Assembly (NCBI RefSeq): GCF_002563855.1
Contig: NZ_PDJQ01000001.1
Location: forward strand, 2,170,001 to 2,234,000
From: Tepidiforma thermophila
GTDB lineage: Bacteria > Chloroflexota > Dehalococcoidia > Tepidiformales > Tepidiformaceae
Direction of reading: 5' to 3'
Length of the DNA: 64,000 nt
The notes beneath the pieces are model-generated. The model saw only the letters and a program-made list of their open reading frames with translations. It did no database searches and was not told the DNA's origin. The first letter of the stretch is position 1, and each line of letters opens with the position of its first letter. A program made the position numbers and the translations under genes. Below are positions 1 to 7,516 of the stretch, piece by piece.

Positions 1-221
1 GCGGCGAACCATGCTGCGACCTCTCGCAGCGCAGGCATGGCCGGCCCTTCCACGCTCCCCGGAAGAGCGACATTCGCGCTCGAGACGCCGAGGCCGGCGT
101 CGATGCAGGTGAAGCCGGCCACCTCGGCGACGTCGCCAAGCACGGGATGACGGCCGAGCGCGAGGGTTGCCTCACGCATGGCGGCGGCGATGCGGTGGGC
201 GAGCGGATGGGACCGGGGCAT
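1..221 (-). CDS. Partial hypothetical protein, possible GNAT-type N-terminus
   Basis: The reverse strand is open from an ATG at 221 to the window edge, giving the first 73 residues; the C-terminus lies outside. The N-terminus runs MPRSHPLAHRIAAAMREATL and later has a VSSANVALPG segment followed by a helix ending in AAWFA. That organisation recalls the first half of some GNAT acetyltransferases, but no acetyl-CoA binding motif is visible in this fragment, so the family call is a guess. A TACCAT hexamer (reverse strand, 233-228) lies 6 nt before the ATG and there is no Shine-Dalgarno, so the transcript may be leaderless. It diverges from the iron-sulfur gene at 298. Confidence 0.4.
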   Translation of the reverse strand, partial: MPRSHPLAHRIAAAMREATLALGRHPVLGDVAEVAGFTCIDAGLGVSSANVALPGSVEGPAMPALREVAAWFA

Positions 222-297
222 GGCCGCATGGTACGCGGAACGAGCAGGGTTCGCCTGCGGGCCGGATAATCAGAGCAACAGCTGAGGAGGAACGCCG

Positions 298-759
298 TTG
301 GACAGGCCGAGCCAGGCTTCAATTGACAAGATGTGGGCGTACGCCCGGAAGTTCGCGGAAAAGTCGGGGACCCACTTCCACCCGGACCCGAGCATTACCG
401 AAGCGGTGATCCTGGGGCTGGCGGCCAACCTCGACGAGTACGGCCGGCCGCTCTGTCCGTGCAACTTCTACCCCTCGAAGGACGAGAACGGGAACTGGCC
501 GGAGGGGCTGTACCTCCCGAAAGACGAAGAGGTGAAGCGGCGCACGTGGATCTGCGCGTGCGACGAAATGCAGATCTATAAGTACTGCCACTGTCTCCTG
601 TTCGTGACCGAGGAGGGTCTGCCCATCACCGAGTACCTGCCCGAGGACCACGAAGGACGGGAGATTTACGGGCTGGTGAAAGACCCAACGCCCGACAAGG
701 GCCGGGCGCTGGGCAGGGTGCTGGAGCGGCAGCGCGCTGAAGGCGGGCACGCGGAGTAG
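298..759 (+). CDS. Ferredoxin:thioredoxin reductase catalytic subunit-like [4Fe-4S] protein
   Basis: A 153-residue protein with three CxC motifs: C53-P-C55, C86-A-C88 and C97-H-C99. FTR catalytic subunits use a CPC-x16-CP(C)-x8-CHC pattern, in which four cysteines bind a [4Fe-4S] cluster and the second Cys of CPC and of CHC form the redox-active disulfide. The x8 spacing before CHC is exact here, but 30 residues, not 16, separate the first two motifs, implying an insertion of about 14 residues. No FTR variable-chain gene is nearby. The TTG start is chosen because GAGGAGG sits 8-14 nt upstream. A GATAAT at 265-270 is a possible -10. The likely role is thiol-disulfide transfer from ferredoxin to a thioredoxin-like partner. 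Confidence 0.8.
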   Translation: MDRPSQASIDKMWAYARKFAEKSGTHFHPDPSITEAVILGLAANLDEYGRPLCPCNFYPSKDENGNWPEGLYLPKDEEVKRRTWICACDEMQIYKYCHCLLFVTEEGLPITEYLPEDHEGREIYGLVKDPTPDKGRALGRVLERQRAEGGHAE

Positions 760-777
760 CGCGCCCGCCCGCGGGCG

Positions 778-1569
778 TTACAGGTGCTGGCTCACACCGC
801 CGTCGACGTGGAAGACCTGTCCGCTGATGTAGCCGGCCGCTTCGGAGGCGAGGAGGACGGCGAGCGGGCCCAGTTCGTCGGCGCGGCCGAAGCGGCGCAT
901 CGGGATGAAGCGCATCAGCAGGTTGGCGCCGATCTCATCGGGGCCGCGGCCGGGCGTCCAGTCCATCCAGCCGGTGGCGATGCAGTTCGACGTGAAGCCC
1001 CGGGCGGCGAGTTCCTGCGAGAGAGCCGTCGAAAGGCCGATGACGCCGGACTTCACCGCCGTGTAGGCCGCAAGGCCTTCGACGCCGCGCTCGGCGAAGA
1101 TCGAGGTAACGAAGATGAGCCGCCCGGGTCCCTCGCCTTCGGGGAACTCCCGGACGAAGCTGCGCGCCGTGTAGAAGGCGCCGTTCTGGTTGACAGCCTG
1201 GAGGCGGGCGAACTCGGTATCGGTCACCTTTTCGAACGGCTTCGCGAACGGCAGGTCGGCGTTATAGACGAGGATGGTCGGGCGGCCGAACTCCTTGCCG
1301 AGCTGCTTCATGCTGACCTGGACGTTGGTGGGGAGCGTGACGTCCCAGCCCTGGGCGAAGGAGCGGCGGCCCATTTCGGTGACGGCCTTGGCGATGCGGC
1401 GGGCTTCGAGCATCTCCTCGCCGTCGGTTGTGGCCGAGGCGACCGCGACGTCGGCGCCGGCTTCGGCGAGGGCAAGGGCGAGGGCGCGGCCGGCCGGGTT
1501 GGCGCAGCCGACGACCAGCGCCCTCTTGCCGGACAGGTCGAAGCCGGGTTTGCGGTTCCACTCAGCCAT
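778..1569 (-). CDS. SDR family oxidoreductase with altered nucleotide motif
   Basis: A 263-residue short-chain dehydrogenase/reductase. The catalytic triad is visible as Ser156 (LIFVTS), Tyr169 and Lys173 (AYTAVKS), and the C-terminus has the usual SGQVFHVDGG. The cofactor loop reads GCANPAG (21-27) instead of TGxxxGxG, so the middle glycine is proline; the NNAG block is YNAD. It is therefore a divergent, enoyl-ACP-reductase-like or atypical SDR whose cofactor preference cannot be read. The ATG at 1569 lies 8 nt inside the upstream SDR gene, so the two are translationally coupled. The substrate is unknown; pairs like this are common in fatty-acid or polycyclic alcohol metabolism. Confidence 0.85.
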   Translation of the reverse strand: MAEWNRKPGFDLSGKRALVVGCANPAGRALALALAEAGADVAVASATTDGEEMLEARRIAKAVTEMGRRSFAQGWDVTLPTNVQVSMKQLGKEFGRPTILVYNADLPFAKPFEKVTDTEFARLQAVNQNGAFYTARSFVREFPEGEGPGRLIFVTSIFAERGVEGLAAYTAVKSGVIGLSTALSQELAARGFTSNCIATGWMDWTPGRGPDEIGANLLMRFIPMRRFGRADELGPLAVLLASEAAGYISGQVFHVDGGVSQHL

Positions 1570-2404
1570 GGCGCACCTCCGCGGGTTCGGCGACGACCCA
1601 GCCGGTGGGGGCGACGCCGCCGGCCAGGCCACCGCCGTCGATGACGAACGATTCGCCGGTGATATAGCTGGAAGCGTCGGAGCAGAGGAAGACGGCGAGG
1701 GGGCCGAGCTCCCAGGCCTCCCCGAGACGGCGGACGGTGATGAACCGCCCGCGCTGGGCGCGCATGCTGGCCTCTTCTTCGGACTGCGCCGGGGCCTGGG
1801 CGACGAAGCCGGGGATGATGCAGTTGACGCGGATATTTTCGCCGACCACCTGGGCGGCGAGGCTTTTCGTAAGCGAGATGACGCCGGCCTTGGCAGCGGC
1901 GTAGGCGAGCGACTGCGGCGACGAGCGGAGGGCGGTGCCGCTGGCGACGTTGACGATGACGCCGCCGGTGCCCTGCTTGAGGAGCTGGCGGACAGCGGCG
2001 CGGGAGCAGTAGAAGGTGCTGTAGAGGTTGACCTCGATGGTGTCCTGCCAGTCGGCGTCGTCGAGGTCCTGGATGCGGTTGCCGGCGCCTCGCCGGTCGC
2101 CGATGCCGGCGTTATTGAGCATGATGTCGAGCCTGCCGAAGTGCTCGACGGTGCGCTCGATGAGCGCATCGCACTGCTCGCGGACGCGGACATCGGTGGG
2201 TACGACGAGCGGCTCGCGGCCGCCGGCGGCGCGGATTTCGGCGGCTGCTTCTTCGAGCTGGGCGCGGGTGCGGCTGGCGATGCAGATATCGGCGCCGGCT
2301 TCAGCGAGCGCGATGGCCATCGCCTTGCCGAGCCCGCGCCCGCCGCCGGTGACGATGGCCACCCTGCGCGGCGGGCCATCGAGCCGCAGACGTTCGAGAA
2401 CCAT
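1562..2404 (-). CDS. SDR family NAD(P)-dependent oxidoreductase
   Basis: A 280-residue classical SDR with a canonical cofactor loop TGGGRGLG (19-26), NNAG (97-100), an active-site Ser155 in NVASG and the YxxxK pair Tyr168/Lys172 (AYAAAKAG). The C-terminal ITGESFVIDGG matches the family signature. It would oxidise or reduce a hydroxyl/keto group in the cytoplasm with NAD(P)(H). It is the first gene of a two-gene leftward operon and its end overlaps the next SDR by 8 nt. The substrate cannot be deduced. The acidic residue that selects NAD is not obvious, because SRTRAQL after beta-2 would favour NADP. Confidence 0.9.
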   Translation of the reverse strand: MVLERLRLDGPPRRVAIVTGGGRGLGKAMAIALAEAGADICIASRTRAQLEEAAAEIRAAGGREPLVVPTDVRVREQCDALIERTVEHFGRLDIMLNNAGIGDRRGAGNRIQDLDDADWQDTIEVNLYSTFYCSRAAVRQLLKQGTGGVIVNVASGTALRSSPQSLAYAAAKAGVISLTKSLAAQVVGENIRVNCIIPGFVAQAPAQSEEEASMRAQRGRFITVRRLGEAWELGPLAVFLCSDASSYITGESFVIDGGGLAGGVAPTGWVVAEPAEVRHG

Positions 2405-2466
2405 GCGGAAACCTCCGGGACAACTGGTGTGGCTGCATCATACGGGCGGGGGCGGCTGGAGGCCGC

Positions 2467-3288
2467 TCAGGCGACGCGGTAGGCGCCGATAGCCAGGGTG
2501 AGGATGGCCACCACGTAGCGGTAGAGCACGAAGACAAGCAGGGAGCGGGTACGCACCCAGCGCAGCAGGAAGTGGATTGCAGCAAAGCCGACAATCGCCG
2601 AGGTGGCGAAGCCGACGAGCATGTCGCGGGCCTCGGTCCCGGAGAGGGCGGCGAGGTCGGCCGATTTCAGCAGCAGGGCCCCGACGAACGCCGGCGTCCC
2701 CAGGAGAAACGCGAAGCGAACGGCATCCTCGCGGCGGAGCCCCCGGGCGAGCGCTACTGTCACGGTCGCGCCGGAGCGGGAGACCCCGGGGATGAGCGCG
2801 AATGCCTGGCCGACGCCGATGGCGAGCGCATCGCCAACGCCCACATGGGCCATCGGCCGGCGGTTGGCGGCGAGCCGATCGGCGACCAGCATCATCGTGC
2901 CCATCAGCGCGAGCATGATGGCGACGAGCCAGGGCTGGCGGACGTTCGCCTCGATCCAGTCATCGAACAGGAGACCGACGACGGCTGCAGGGAGAGATCC
3001 AAGGGCGAGGAGCCAGAGGAGACGGGTGTCGGTTCTCCATGCGGAGACGCGGGCACCGTGCCGGGCGAGGTCGGCCAGGCCGGTTCGGAACATGAGGTAC
3101 CAGTCGCGCCAGAAGTAGGCCAGCAGGGCGAGGAGGGTGCCGCCGTGGAGGCCGACATCGAAGGCGAGCCCCTGGTCCTCCCAGCCGAAGAGGGCCGGGA
3201 CAAGGATGAGGTGACCGGAGCTGGAGATCGGCAGGAACTCGGCGAGGCCCTGGACGATGCCGAGCACGACGGCGCGAACGAGGTCCAC
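2467..3288 (-). CDS. uppP: Undecaprenyl-diphosphate phosphatase UppP
   Basis: A 273-residue polytopic membrane protein of normal BacA/UppP length. The two diagnostic motifs are QGLAEFLPISSSGHL (13-27, with Glu17 and the SSSGH loop) and PGVSRSG (167-173, with the catalytic Ser/Arg). It dephosphorylates undecaprenyl-PP to recycle the lipid carrier for cell-wall polymers and confers bacitracin tolerance. The start is the GTG at 3288, since the family motif begins 12 residues later; upstream in-frame sequence is unlike the family and overlaps the next gene. It sits between an SDR pair and an ABM-domain protein, with no wall genes next to it. Confidence 0.95.
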   Translation of the reverse strand: MDLVRAVVLGIVQGLAEFLPISSSGHLILVPALFGWEDQGLAFDVGLHGGTLLALLAYFWRDWYLMFRTGLADLARHGARVSAWRTDTRLLWLLALGSLPAAVVGLLFDDWIEANVRQPWLVAIMLALMGTMMLVADRLAANRRPMAHVGVGDALAIGVGQAFALIPGVSRSGATVTVALARGLRREDAVRFAFLLGTPAFVGALLLKSADLAALSGTEARDMLVGFATSAIVGFAAIHFLLRWVRTRSLLVFVLYRYVVAILTLAIGAYRVA

Positions 3289-3346
3289 GGGGGGAACGTT
3301 CGCGCCGGCCGTGCTAAGAGACAACCATCCCCGGGAAAGCCGACGT

Positions 3347-3649
3347 TCAGTCGACGCCGGCGATTTTGGTATAGCGCTCGATGACGGGCCGGCCGGCGAG
3401 GAGCCCGGCGAGCTTTGCGCCGAGAGCACGCATGTGGTCGGTCTTGCCGTGGGCCTCGAAGGCGGCAGCGTCGCGGTAATTTTCGTAAAACAGGAAGACG
3501 GTCGGGTCGGAGTCGGAGACGTGGAGGGAGTAGGCGGGCACAGCGCCGGCCTCCTTTTCCTTGACGGCGGCGACCATCTCGGTGAGCGCGGCGCGGAGTT
3601 CGGCCTCCTTGCCGGGCTGCGCCTGGAGTTTGGCGACAATGGTGATCAT
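3347..3649 (-). CDS. Antibiotic biosynthesis monooxygenase (ABM) domain protein
   Basis: A 100-residue single-domain protein starting MITIVAKLQAQ, with the alpha/beta dimeric ferredoxin-like pattern of ABM proteins: a first strand, a helix rich in Glu/Ala (ELRAALTEMV), then FLFYENYRDAAAFEAH and the closing strand RYTKIAG. Members include quinol and anthrone monooxygenases and many uncharacterised stress proteins. The ATG at 3649 is preceded by a reverse-strand GAGG about 8 nt upstream; a TAGAAT (reverse strand, 3684-3679) is a plausible -10. The gene diverges from the methyltransferase at 3741. The substrate is unknown. Confidence 0.85.
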   Translation of the reverse strand: MITIVAKLQAQPGKEAELRAALTEMVAAVKEKEAGAVPAYSLHVSDSDPTVFLFYENYRDAAAFEAHGKTDHMRALGAKLAGLLAGRPVIERYTKIAGVD

Positions 3650-3703
3650 GGTAGATACCTCGGGTGGGATGAGGGCGCATTCTACGGGCCGGGGGACGGT
3701 TGC

Positions 3704-3732
3704 GTGACAGGACCCACCGCGGCGCGGAGAAT
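3704..3732 (+). promoter_or_regulatory. Candidate sigma-70-type leaderless promoter
   Basis: GTGACA (3704-3709) and GAGAAT (3727-3732) are separated by 17 nt. The hexamer ends 8 nt before the ATG at 3741, so transcription would begin at or next to the start codon. No Shine-Dalgarno is present for that ATG. Confidence 0.5.
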
Positions 3733-3740
3733 GCGCAGGC

Positions 3741-4409
3741 ATGATGCTGCAGGGAATGCCTCCGGCACAGGCGGCTGCGTTGCGGGCTGCACTGGAGCAG
3801 CACCCGGCCGCAGCGGAGGGGGTGGAGTACCCGGGCTGGTACTTCCGGCGATGGCATTTCCTGCCTGAGGGCTACTTTTCTGCGCGGAGTGTGGCCCTCT
3901 ACGAGCGCGTCATCCGGCCGGTGTACTGGGCGGGGAGCGAGCGCCGGGTCGCCGAGCTGCTGGCCGGCTGGCTACGGCGGACGGGGGCGCGCCGGGTGCT
4001 GGAGGTTGCCCCGGGACCGGGCATGCTGCTGGCGGCGCTGCGGGCGCGGCTGCCGGACGTTGAGTTCCGGGGTATTGAGCTTTCGCCGTTTTTTGTCGCA
4101 GCAGCCGCCCGGCGGCTCGGCGAGGGGGTCGTCGCCCATGGGGACGGGCGTGACCTGCGCCGGGTGGGCAGGGGGTTCGATGCGGTCATCGCCGCGCATT
4201 ATGTTGGGCACCTGCCCCGGCACGAACAGCAGGCGGCGCTGGCGGCGCTGGCCGAGGCTGCACGTCCGGGCGGCAGCGTGGTGATGGTTGAGCACCGCTG
4301 GCACCGACTCCGGCTCCCCGGAGAGCTGCGGCCGGCGGCACGCCGTGCGGCCGGGTTTTCGACCGTGCAGTTTTACCGGCGGTTCGCCGGGGAAGGAGCC
4401 GGGGCATGA
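3741..4409 (+). CDS. Class I SAM-dependent methyltransferase
   Basis: A 222-residue protein whose middle shows a Rossmann methyltransferase core: motif I VLEVAPGPG (87-94), the acidic end of beta-2 in GIELS (about 111-115), and a beta-4 FDAVIAAH followed by a helix and PGGSVVMVEH. The N-terminal 80 residues are rich in aromatic and Arg residues (PGWYFRRWHF) and are not a family I recognise. The substrate is unknown. It heads a three-gene operon: its TGA overlaps the next ATG as ATGA (4406-4409). A second in-frame ATG lies one codon downstream. Confidence 0.85.
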   Translation: MMLQGMPPAQAAALRAALEQHPAAAEGVEYPGWYFRRWHFLPEGYFSARSVALYERVIRPVYWAGSERRVAELLAGWLRRTGARRVLEVAPGPGMLLAALRARLPDVEFRGIELSPFFVAAAARRLGEGVVAHGDGRDLRRVGRGFDAVIAAHYVGHLPRHEQQAALAALAEAARPGGSVVMVEHRWHRLRLPGELRPAARRAAGFSTVQFYRRFAGEGAGA

Positions 4410-4912
4410 CGATGCCGGAATCGGAACGGGTGCGCATCCGGGAGTACCTCGTGGCGCAGGCAGCGTCGCGGAGCATCGAGGAGCTGATTGAACGGGTCGA
4501 AGGCGGCATGGCCGAGCTGTTCGCCGCCGCGCGGGCGATCCCCGCGGAGCGGTATGAGGAGCATCCACCCGGAGACGAGTGGAGCCCGATGGACTGTCTC
4601 GCCCACGTGGTGGGCTGGAACCTGCAGGTCGCAACTGCGGTGCTGCACGTGGCGCTGACGGGCGAGCGCCCTGCAAACGGTCTCCCGGAGCTGCCGCGCG
4701 AGCGGGAGCAGATCCTCGAGGCCCAGGCGGCCGGCAACGCTTCGCTGTATGAGCACGTGCGGGCGGCTGACCCGGGGGCCCACCTGGAGGTGCGGTGGGA
4801 GCACCCGTTCTTCGGCCCGCTGAACTGGCGCGAGTGGCTGCTCTTCCTTCGACTCCACGCGCTCGACCATGCGCGCCAGCTGGCCGGTATGCGGGAGGCG
4901 CTCGGTGCGTGA
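4406..4912 (+). CDS. DinB-like (ClbS/DfsB) four-helix protein
   Basis: A 168-residue mostly helical protein with the DinB-superfamily pattern: an acidic helix, EWSPMDCLAHVVGWN (His67 being a likely metal-ligand position), and a final helix with LHALDHARQLAGM whose HxxxH-like histidines would complete a metal triad. Members are thiol-transferases, ClbS cyclopropane hydrolases or damage-induced proteins. It is coupled to the methyltransferase by ATGA and overlaps the phosphoesterase start by 8 nt. The three-gene context suggests modification or repair of a small molecule, but nothing specific can be read. Confidence 0.75.
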   Translation: MTMPESERVRIREYLVAQAASRSIEELIERVEGGMAELFAAARAIPAERYEEHPPGDEWSPMDCLAHVVGWNLQVATAVLHVALTGERPANGLPELPREREQILEAQAAGNASLYEHVRAADPGAHLEVRWEHPFFGPLNWREWLLFLRLHALDHARQLAGMREALGA

Positions 4913-5663
4913 GCCGCGGCCCCTGCGGGTGGTGCATACCTCCGATGTGCACCTCGGTGCGTACGCTGGAAACGACCACCCGGGATGGGTGGAGCGGCGC
5001 CGGCGGATGGAAGCGGCATTCTCCCGGGTGATCGACCTCGCCAACCGGGCGTGTGCGGATGTGCTCGTCCTGGCGGGGGATATCTTCGACAATGACCGGG
5101 TGCCTGCGGAGACGGTGGAGTGGGCTGCCGCGCAGATTGCTCGTTTCAAAGGCCAGGCGTTCCTCATTCCGGGGAACCATGACCCAATGGACCCGGGGAG
5201 CATCTACTGGCGCCACGATATGGAGGCGATCGCGAAGCGGCTGACGATCGTGCGGGAGCACCGAGGCGAGGTCATTGAGCCGGAAGGGGTGGACCTGGTG
5301 GTCTGGGGGCGGGCGTACCTGGACTCAGACTGGCACTTCCGGCCGCTCGACGGGCTGCCGGAGCGGCTCGACCGGCGATGGCACATCGCGCTCGCGCATG
5401 GCCACTTCGTCCCGGAGGGCGGCGAGACCTACCGGTCATTGCCGATCCACGAGCGGGAGCTGGCCGCTGCGCGGGGGCACTGGGATTACGTCGCCCTGGG
5501 GCACTGGGAGCCGCACGCTGACGTCAGCCGCCACGGGGTGACGGCGGTCTACTCGGGAGCGCCGATGCCGTTGAGCGATGCGAACCGCCGGGCGGGGCTG
5601 TGCGTGATTGTCGATTTCGATGCTCGCGGCGTACGGTGGCGGACTGAGCGGGTGGACGGGTAG
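4905..5663 (+). CDS. Metallophosphoesterase, SbcD-like DNA exonuclease superfamily
   Basis: A 252-residue calcineurin-fold phosphoesterase with all metal-binding blocks: SDVHLG (13-18), AGDIFDND (57-64), IPGNHD (88-93), AHGHF and ALGHWEPH. The order and the GDIFDND form are typical of SbcD/Mre11 nucleases, but the protein is shorter and lacks an obvious SbcC-binding cap. The GTG at 4905 is chosen because GGGAGG lies 8-13 nt upstream and the catalytic DVH block follows at the usual distance. It is the last gene of the methyltransferase operon. No sbcC is present, so it may act on a nucleotide or small phosphodiester instead. Confidence 0.85.
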   Translation: MREPRPLRVVHTSDVHLGAYAGNDHPGWVERRRRMEAAFSRVIDLANRACADVLVLAGDIFDNDRVPAETVEWAAAQIARFKGQAFLIPGNHDPMDPGSIYWRHDMEAIAKRLTIVREHRGEVIEPEGVDLVVWGRAYLDSDWHFRPLDGLPERLDRRWHIALAHGHFVPEGGETYRSLPIHERELAAARGHWDYVALGHWEPHADVSRHGVTAVYSGAPMPLSDANRRAGLCVIVDFDARGVRWRTERVDG

Positions 5664-5727
5664 GGCGTCGTCGGCCGGGTCCGGCGATGCCCCAGAAGGG
5701 CCGCTCGTGGTAGATTGGAGATGACGG

Positions 5728-5804
5728 GGCAGGGTAGCTCAGCAGGTCAGAGCGCACGACTCATAATCGTGAGGTCGGGAGTTCGAGCCTCCCCCCTGCT
5801 ACCA
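5728..5804 (+). tRNA. tRNA-Met (CAT anticodon), CCA encoded
   Basis: A 77-nt cloverleaf. The acceptor stem GGCAGGG/CCCTGCT has one G-T pair; the D arm is GCTC/GAGC, the anticodon stem CACGA/TCGTG with loop CTCATAA (anticodon CAT), and the T arm GGGAG-TTCGAGC-CTCCC. Discriminator A is followed by a genome-encoded CCA. The anticodon stem lacks the three G-C pairs of an initiator and base 1 is paired, so it is elongator tRNA-Met or the tRNA-Ile2 whose C34 is lysidinylated; TilS is encoded at 38335-39867. A TAGATT at 5711-5716 is a likely -10. Confidence 0.95.
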
Positions 5805-5917
5805 CTTGCAGATCTGCCCGGCTTTCCCCTCCGGTTCGCTGCCCGGCTACGCGGTGCAGTCGCAGGCCTGCGGTCCGCGTGAATCCCCGCGAGTGCGGAG
5901 CTTTTCCATCATCGGGG

Positions 5918-5951
5918 CGAAGTTGACTGAGTAGCTCAACTTCGTTACGTT
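5918..5951 (+). promoter_or_regulatory. Palindromic operator overlapping the sulfur operon promoter
   Basis: A perfect 9-bp inverted repeat, CGAAGTTGA (5918-5926) and TCAACTTCG (5936-5944), with a 9-nt spacer. The left arm contains TTGACT (5923-5928), a good -35. TACGTT (5946-5951) is a weaker -10 after a 17-nt spacer, ending 7 nt before the GTG at 5959. A dimeric repressor bound here would block RNA polymerase. There is no regulator gene adjacent. Confidence 0.6.
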
Positions 5952-5958
5952 ACACGGC

Positions 5959-7191
5959 GTGACAACACTCGCCCCTCCCGCTCCCTCGACCGTTTCCCGT
6001 TTCGCGGTGAAGCCGCTTGCCCTGGGCGGGGTTATCGCGGCTGTTTGGCTTCTGCTCGACCAGCGGGGTTTCGCGATCGGCGCCTTCTGGCTTATCGGCG
6101 TGGCGTTCGGCGTGGTGCTGCAGCGAAGCCGCCTCTGCTTCGCCGGGGCGTTCCGCGACCTGGTTCTGCTCGGCGACGGGCGCCTGTTCCGGGCGATCCT
6201 GGTCGGGCTGGCGGTCGCTACCGTGGGCTTTGTGTTTCTCGAGGCGCGGCTGGCGCCGGACCCGGGATTCGGCATCGCGCCGGCCGGGCCGCACATCCAG
6301 CCGGTCGGCATTGCGACCGTCGTGGGCGGCGTGCTGTTCGGCGTGGGCATGGTGCTGGCGGGCGGCTGCGTCTCGGGGTCGCTCTGGCGGATGGGCGAAG
6401 GGTACGTGGCCTCGTGGGTGGCGATGGCCGGCATCGTGGCGGGGACGGTCGTCGCAAATCGGCAGTGGGCCTGGTGGTACGACAACGACATCCGCGAGCG
6501 GACGGCCGTGTGGCTGCCGGCCGAACTGGGCGGCTACCCCCTGGCGCTGGCACTGACGCTCGCGGCGCTTGCGGGGCTGTACGTCCTCGTGCTCTGGTGG
6601 GAGTCGCGCACCCCGAAGATGCCGGAGTTCCCTGCGCCCCCGCCGGAGCCGGCCTTCGGACTGCGCGAGCAGCTGCGCCAGGGCTGGGACCGGGTCTGGG
6701 GCGGCCACGGGTGGAGCTACACGACCGGGGCGGTTGCGCTGGCGGTTCTTTCGGTGTTCGCGCTCGGGCTGCAGGTGCCGCTCGGGGTTACCGGCGGGAT
6801 TTCGCTCTGGGCCGACAACGTGCTCGGCTGGTTCGATGCTGGCTCGCTGCCGCTAAAGGGCAGCGAGCTGCTGGCAGGCTGCACGCCGGGCGGGGCCGAG
6901 AAGTGGTTCACGGTGCGGACGGCGACGATGCTCGGGCTGGTGGCCGGGGCGTTCACCGCATCGGTGCTTTCGGGTGAGTTCCGTCTCCGGTGGCCGCGGC
7001 AGCGGAGCCGGTATGTGCAGGCCGCGGCGGGCGGCATCCTGATGGGGTATGCCTCGGTGATCGCCATTGGGTGCACCATCGGGGCGTTTTTCTCGTCAAT
7101 CCCCTCGCTGGCGCTGGCCGGCTGGGTCTATGGCATCGCGCTCTTCGGGGGCGCCTGGGTCGGCGTCGCGCTGATCCGGCGGCTCCCGTAG
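5959..7191 (+). CDS. YeeE/YedE-family (TsuA-like) sulfur-compound transporter
   Basis: A 410-residue polytopic membrane protein of normal length for the family. It has the conserved cysteine motifs that line the thiosulfate path in characterised TsuA proteins: C60 in QRSRLCFAG, C137 in LAGGCVSG, C308 in LLAGCTPGG and C372 in IAIGCTIG. A Pro-rich cytoplasmic or periplasmic loop (residues 215-235) separates the two halves. It likely imports thiosulfate or another sulfane-sulfur compound. The GTG start has no Shine-Dalgarno and sits just behind the promoter palindrome, suggesting a leaderless mRNA. A TusA-like carrier and a rhodanese lipoprotein follow, so the three probably form one sulfur-handling route. 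Confidence 0.9.
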   Translation: MTTLAPPAPSTVSRFAVKPLALGGVIAAVWLLLDQRGFAIGAFWLIGVAFGVVLQRSRLCFAGAFRDLVLLGDGRLFRAILVGLAVATVGFVFLEARLAPDPGFGIAPAGPHIQPVGIATVVGGVLFGVGMVLAGGCVSGSLWRMGEGYVASWVAMAGIVAGTVVANRQWAWWYDNDIRERTAVWLPAELGGYPLALALTLAALAGLYVLVLWWESRTPKMPEFPAPPPEPAFGLREQLRQGWDRVWGGHGWSYTTGAVALAVLSVFALGLQVPLGVTGGISLWADNVLGWFDAGSLPLKGSELLAGCTPGGAEKWFTVRTATMLGLVAGAFTASVLSGEFRLRWPRQRSRYVQAAAGGILMGYASVIAIGCTIGAFFSSIPSLALAGWVYGIALFGGAWVGVALIRRLP

Positions 7192-7212
7192 TTGAGAGGC
7201 AAGGAGGGAAAG

Positions 7213-7497
7213 ATGGAACTGGACGTCCGGGGGGAGATGTGCCCCTACCCGGCGATGAAGGCGCGGGAGGCGCTCGCAAAGCTGCCAGCGGGCGAGTGTC
7301 TCGAGGTGCTGACCGACCACGCCCCGGCGCTTTCGACGGTGCCGTGGGAAGGGGCAAAGCTGAACTACCGCTCAACGATTGAGCCCGTTGGCCGGGGGAC
7401 CTGGCGCATCCGGCTCGAACCGGCCGAAGGGACGCTCGACCAGAAAAAGGCGCTCGCGGAGATTGCGCGACGCGCTGCGGAACTTTCGAAGGGCTAA
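7213..7497 (+). CDS. TusA/YedF-like sulfurtransferase carrier
   Basis: A 94-residue SirA-like protein with the signature MCPYPAMKAREAL, in which Cys10 of CPxP carries the persulfide. The C-terminal half lengthens the canonical fold slightly (family about 75-80 residues). AAGGAGG at 7201-7207 sets the ATG at 7213. It lies 21 nt after the transporter and 19 nt before the rhodanese, and would accept sulfane sulfur at the inner face of the membrane. TusA partners of YeeE transporters do this in other bacteria; here it is inferred from gene order. Confidence 0.9.
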   Translation: MELDVRGEMCPYPAMKAREALAKLPAGECLEVLTDHAPALSTVPWEGAKLNYRSTIEPVGRGTWRIRLEPAEGTLDQKKALAEIARRAAELSKG

Positions 7498-7516
7498 GGA
7501 ACAAGGAGGAAACGAC

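Noticed and set aside
778-2379. A 533-codon reverse-strand frame covering both SDR genes
   Set aside because: Its first half is a Ser/Pro/Ala-rich shadow of the first SDR in another frame; only the part from 1569 onward is a real protein.
5814-5848. Direct repeat CTGCCCGGCT just after tRNA-Met, considered as an attachment-site remnant
   Set aside because: It is 10 nt, does not match the tRNA 3' end, and no integrase is present.
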